From Chloroflexota bacterium (lineage in GTDB: Bacteria > Chloroflexota > Dehalococcoidia > Lucifugimonadales > Lucifugimonadaceae), in the NCBI GenBank assembly GCA_030831265.1, contig JAURLM010000072.1:1-7855 (forward strand): 7,855 bases of DNA. The letters are read 5' to 3'. Of the stretch, positions 4,758 through 7,855 are shown in pieces (positions within the stretch are counted from its first letter, which is position 1; each line of letters starts with the position of its first letter). A model generated the notes under the pieces. The model worked only from the letters and a program-made list of their open reading frames with translations, had not been told where the DNA came from and did no database searches. Position numbers and translations under genes: made by a program.

Positions 4758-7127
4758 ATGAAGCTCACGCGGAGAGAGTTCCTGGCGCTGAGTGGCAAAG
4801 CCACCGCTGGTGCGGTGATATTCGCCGCGTGCGGAATACCTGAACATGAACTCATTGTGCAGAGCCCGGTGGAGTCGCCGGAAGACCTCGTGCGCGGTGA
4901 AGATGCCTGGTTTGCCACAGTCAACCCTGATGGCCGGAACGGCGATGGCCTCATCGTTCGTGTCATGCAGGGACGCGCAAAGAAGATTGCTGGTAACAGT
5001 GACTTCCCTGTAAACATGGGTAAGCACAGCGTGCGTGAAGACGCTGCGCTGCAGATGCTCTACCACCCGGATCGCCTGGCCGGTCCCCTTTCTCGACGAA
5101 CGCACGGTGGTCTCCTTGCACAGACCACATGGACACAGGCTCAGTCCATTCTGGCGACAGCGCTGGGCACGTCACGGATCACAGTGGTAACCAACCCGCT
5201 TCGTGGTCACCTCGGCTGGGTGGCCCGACGCTTCGCTGAAGTTAAGGGTGGCCGTTACCTGACATTTGACCCTGTTGAGCAAGGCGTCCTGCACACCGCA
5301 TCCAAGCGGATATTTGATGCAGATGTCCTGCCTGACATAGATATTGAGCATGCTCACACGGTTGTCTCTTTTGGGGCTGACTGGTTGAGCAGCTGGGTTT
5401 CACCGGTGCGATACAGCGCCCAGTACGGCAAGTTCCGCAGTGCAGAGCACCGTGGATTCTTGATTCACGGCGAGTCTCGCATGTCGATGACTGCTGCGGC
5501 TGCTGACCTGTGGCTGCCAACCAGGCCTGGTACTGAAGGTGATGTCGCTCTGGCTATGGCCAATGTGATCATCAGTGAAGGCCTTGCCTCTTCATCTGAA
5601 ATCAGCGCATTCACGGGTGCATTGCCATCTGGAATCCTGAATGCTTACCGGCCGGGTGATGTTGCGGCCCGATCTGGAGTATCGGAAGAGCGAATCGTCC
5701 GGGCTGCTCGAAGGTTTGGATCAGACCGACCGAGTGTTGCGTTCGGTGGAGGCAGCGCAGGTGCCCATGTTCACGGCACATTTGCACTGTCCGCTATATA
5801 TGCACTGAACACCCTCGTATCGGCCGTTGGAAACAAGGGCGGCATCAAGCTGAACCCTGCTTCTCCGGTGGCCGGGCTGAGTGGTACTGCAACCGGCACA
5901 TCATTTGCTGCGTGGGAAGAAGAACTGGCACAGTGGCGTGCAGGTAACGTCGATACGGTCGTCATCCGTGGCGTAGACCTTGTGCACGGTATGCCTAACT
6001 CTGTTGCGGTCAAGGAAGCAATCCGCAATGTTCCCAATGTGGTTGTCTTCGGAACAGTTATGGATGACACCATGGCTGAAGCTACACTGGCGCTGCCAGA
6101 AAAGACGTACCTTGAAGACTGGGGAACGGACATCCCGGAACCCGCTCCTGGATACCAGACCGTTGGATTCCAGCAGCCGGTCGTTGGACCGACTATCACC
6201 GCTGACGAACGCAGCCTGATTGCTGATGCCAGGAGCTTCGGTGACGAACTGCTGCGCATTGCAGGCGGCGAAATTGGCGCCACATCGATGGAAGCCCTGG
6301 TGACAAAGACTTCTGACGATCTGTTCAACCAATCCGTGTCCAATGGCTCTGTCACTGCACCGAACTCAAACCTGTTCCGCCGTGGAGTGCTACAACGTGG
6401 CGGCTGGTGGAACACAGGTGCTACCGCTTCCCAGGCCAGCTACAGCTTCCCGAACTTCATCCGTAACAAGACGGAGGCGGAGTTCTCAAGCACATCAGGC
6501 CTTGGCGCAGGTACAGATCTCAAACTCGTCCCATTCGTATCAAACAACCTGCTCGACGGTCGGCTTGCCGCTGCTCCCTGGGCGCAGCAGGTTCCAGACC
6601 CCATGTCTTCAGCCGCCTGGGCCACATGGGCAGAGCTGAACAAGGAAGATGCGAAGGAGCTTGGGGTTGATGAGGGCGATGTAGTCTTCATCAAGTCAAC
6701 CTCGGGTGAGATCGAAGCGATTGCGTACCCCCACCCCGGCGTTCCGCGTGGAGTGGTTGGTGTTCCGATCGGATATGGCAAAGAAGAGGGTGGACGCTGG
6801 GCAGAAGGCCGCGGCGGAAATATCCTCAAAATCCTCTCCGACTTGAAGGACGAGGAAACAGGCGCTCTTGCATGGGCTGCAACTTCGGTGAAGGTCCAGA
6901 AGAGTGGACGCCGGGTTAAACTGCCCAAGTTCGAGGGTACGGTAGAGGCGCATCCAGTTGAACCTGGCGTGCCTGTGTTGGTGGTCGCTCCGGGTGAAAC
7001 AGCGGAGCAGGCTGAAAAGACCAACCACCACGAATACCAGAAGCAGTTTACGAACGAAGAAACTAGAAGCGAAGCAGGGTTCAACAAATTTGGAGAACCT
7101 GTCAGCCAGCCCGAAGCTCACGAGTAA
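4758..7127 (+). CDS. actB1: Tat-exported lipoprotein of the molybdopterin-oxidoreductase fold without cofactor ligands (ActB1-like)
   Basis: A 789-residue protein. The N-terminus carries a twin-arginine motif (TRREFLAL, 4-11), a hydrophobic stretch, and AAC at 23-25 that fits a lipobox, so Tat export with lipid attachment at Cys25 is likely. Residues 48-111 follow the start of molybdopterin oxidoreductases (VRVMQGRAKKIAGN, FPVNMGK, YHPDRLAGPL). The cysteines that normally hold a [4Fe-4S] cluster there are absent: the region after FAT reads VNPDGRNGDG and the LC after the conserved GK is HS (90-91). Cys25 is the only cysteine in the protein. About residues 610-712 correspond to the dinucleotide-binding C-terminal domain (KEDAKELGVDEGDVVFIKS; GVVGVPIGYG). 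ActB of alternative complex III is known to have such an empty molybdopterin domain, so this subunit probably acts as a scaffold. The ATG at 4758 gives the complete Tat signal; its ribosome site is weak. The iron-sulfur gene follows in the same frame. QrcB of sulfate reducers is the main alternative. Confidence 0.87.
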   Translation: MKLTRREFLALSGKATAGAVIFAACGIPEHELIVQSPVESPEDLVRGEDAWFATVNPDGRNGDGLIVRVMQGRAKKIAGNSDFPVNMGKHSVREDAALQMLYHPDRLAGPLSRRTHGGLLAQTTWTQAQSILATALGTSRITVVTNPLRGHLGWVARRFAEVKGGRYLTFDPVEQGVLHTASKRIFDADVLPDIDIEHAHTVVSFGADWLSSWVSPVRYSAQYGKFRSAEHRGFLIHGESRMSMTAAAADLWLPTRPGTEGDVALAMANVIISEGLASSSEISAFTGALPSGILNAYRPGDVAARSGVSEERIVRAARRFGSDRPSVAFGGGSAGAHVHGTFALSAIYALNTLVSAVGNKGGIKLNPASPVAGLSGTATGTSFAAWEEELAQWRAGNVDTVVIRGVDLVHGMPNSVAVKEAIRNVPNVVVFGTVMDDTMAEATLALPEKTYLEDWGTDIPEPAPGYQTVGFQQPVVGPTITADERSLIADARSFGDELLRIAGGEIGATSMEALVTKTSDDLFNQSVSNGSVTAPNSNLFRRGVLQRGGWWNTGATASQASYSFPNFIRNKTEAEFSSTSGLGAGTDLKLVPFVSNNLLDGRLAAAPWAQQVPDPMSSAAWATWAELNKEDAKELGVDEGDVVFIKSTSGEIEAIAYPHPGVPRGVVGVPIGYGKEEGGRWAEGRGGNILKILSDLKDEETGALAWAATSVKVQKSGRRVKLPKFEGTVEAHPVEPGVPVLVVAPGETAEQAEKTNHHEYQKQFTNEETRSEAGFNKFGEPVSQPEAHE

Positions 7128-7142
7128 GGTCCAATAGCATCA
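7128..7142 (+). other. In-frame junction between the two ActB halves
   Basis: The ActB1-like gene ends with a single TAA (7125-7127). The next 15 bases are five sense codons in the same frame (GGT CCA ATA GCA TCA), leading straight into the ATG at 7143. The only ribosome-like sequence, AAGG at 7126-7129, overlaps the stop and is 13 bases from the ATG, so coupled reinitiation is the likeliest way the second gene is started. Confidence 0.7.
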
Positions 7143-7855
7143 ATGGTGACTCAAGCAGGGTTCGGAAATCACAAATGGGCGATGGCTGTGGACGTGGACA
7201 AGTGCACGGGCTGTCAGGCCTGCGTGCTTGCATGCCAGGTCGAGAACAACATCCCGCTTAACACGCAGGACAGGTTCGAGCGCAACCGTTCGATTTCGTG
7301 GATCCGCGTCGAACGATACTGGGAAGGTGAGTTCCCGGATGTAAAGGCTCGCTTTATTCCCATCCTGTGCCAGCACTGCGAGAACGCTCCTTGCGAACCC
7401 GTGTGTCCTGTATATGCCTCCTACCACAACTCGGAAGGTTTGAACGTCCAGGTCTACAACCGCTGCGTGGGTACTCGATACTGCGCGAACGGGTGTCCTT
7501 ACATTGTCCGGTTCTTTAACTACTGGGAGCCGGTCTGGCCGGAGTCTCTCCGAAACCACCTCAACCCGGATGTGACCATTCGAAGTCGTGGAATCATGGA
7601 AAAGTGCAGCTTCTGCGTGCACCGGATTCGACGTGGCGTGCGACAGGCACGAAGTGAAGGTCGTCAGGTTGAAGACGGTGAAATACGGACGGCATGCCAG
7701 GAATCTTGCCCCACAGAGGCGCTGGTGTTCGGTGACGTTAAGGACCCGAACAGCAAGGTTTCCAAGTTGAAGGGTAGCGAACGGCACTACCGCTTACTGC
7801 CACAGTTGGGCACAGAGCCAAACGTGTTCTACCTGGCGAAGATTGATGAAGACCG
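7143..7855 (+). CDS. actB2: Four-cluster iron-sulfur subunit (ActB2-like), 3' end outside the window
   Basis: 237 codons are visible and the frame is open to the right edge. The protein is a DmsB/PsrB-type ferredoxin with four cluster motifs: C21-x2-C24-x2-C27-x3-C31; C76-x2-C79-x4-C84-x3-C88P; C108-x5-C114-x3-C118P; and C155-x2-C158 with C185-x3-C189P. The third has only three cysteines, Thr111 standing where the second cysteine of a [4Fe-4S] set would be, so it should hold a [3Fe-4S] cluster. One [3Fe-4S] plus three [4Fe-4S] is the set known for the iron-sulfur domain of ActB, and the CVGTRYC wording fits that family. It has no signal peptide and would be exported by piggyback on the Tat signal of its partner. 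It should wire electrons from a membrane NrfD-like quinol site to the pentaheme cytochrome. It starts 15 bp after the ActB1-like stop. Family call secure; ActB versus QrcC depends on genes beyond the window. Confidence 0.92.
   Translation, partial: MVTQAGFGNHKWAMAVDVDKCTGCQACVLACQVENNIPLNTQDRFERNRSISWIRVERYWEGEFPDVKARFIPILCQHCENAPCEPVCPVYASYHNSEGLNVQVYNRCVGTRYCANGCPYIVRFFNYWEPVWPESLRNHLNPDVTIRSRGIMEKCSFCVHRIRRGVRQARSEGRQVEDGEIRTACQESCPTEALVFGDVKDPNSKVSKLKGSERHYRLLPQLGTEPNVFYLAKIDED

Noticed and set aside
5771..6415. Long minus-strand open frame (214 codons) opposite the ActB1-like gene
   Set aside because: It lies wholly within a well-supported plus-strand gene, its translation is serine-rich and shows no family motif, and it has no neighbours on its strand.
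6440..7087. Long minus-strand open frame (215 codons) opposite the ActB1-like C-terminal domain
   Set aside because: It is the antisense shadow of a conserved dinucleotide-binding domain, with low-complexity S/P/T-rich translation and no supporting motif.
7140..7787. Minus-strand frame of 215 codons across the iron-sulfur gene
   Set aside because: The plus strand here encodes four complete iron-sulfur motifs in one frame; the antisense frame shows nothing recognisable.

Overview
The window holds parts of two divergently oriented gene groups from what looks like an aerobic bacterium. A complex resembling alternative complex III (ACIII), next to a TPP-dependent 2-oxoacid dehydrogenase of the acetoin/pyruvate type and a TrpB2-like protein, would suit Chloroflexota. 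That taxonomic guess is an inference from gene content, not from a marker gene. No RNA genes, CRISPR arrays, insertion sequences or phage genes were seen.

Left half, minus strand, read from 2801 down to 1: a TrpB2-like fold-type II protein (2801-1434), then the E1 alpha (1328-327) and E1 beta (272-1, cut by the window edge) subunits of a thiamine-pyrophosphate 2-oxoacid or acetoin dehydrogenase. The three are co-oriented with gaps of 105 and 54 bp and may be one transcription unit. E1 alpha and beta form the decarboxylating heterotetramer, and an E2/E3 partner would be expected beyond the left edge. The TrpB-like protein appears to have lost the PLP-binding lysine and the catalytic glutamate, so it is probably not a tryptophan synthase.

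Centre: a 207-bp gap, an unrecognised 120-residue orphan gene (3009-3371, plus strand), and a 289-bp non-coding stretch. That stretch carries an 8-bp inverted repeat followed closely by a good -35/-10 pair, probably the control region of the right-hand operon.

Right half, plus strand: a 96-residue protein with two membrane segments (3661-3951), a membrane-anchored pentaheme cytochrome c (3998-4717, TTG start; ActA-like), a Tat-exported lipoprotein of the molybdopterin-oxidoreductase fold without cofactor cysteines (4758-7127; ActB1-like), and a four-cluster ferredoxin subunit cut by the right edge (7143-7855; ActB2-like). Together they look like the periplasmic electron-transfer arm of a quinol:cytochrome c or oxidase oxidoreductase. 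NrfD-like membrane subunits would be expected just past the window. The two ActB halves lie in the same reading frame, separated by a single TAA and 15 nt, which suggests fission of the fused ActB known elsewhere.
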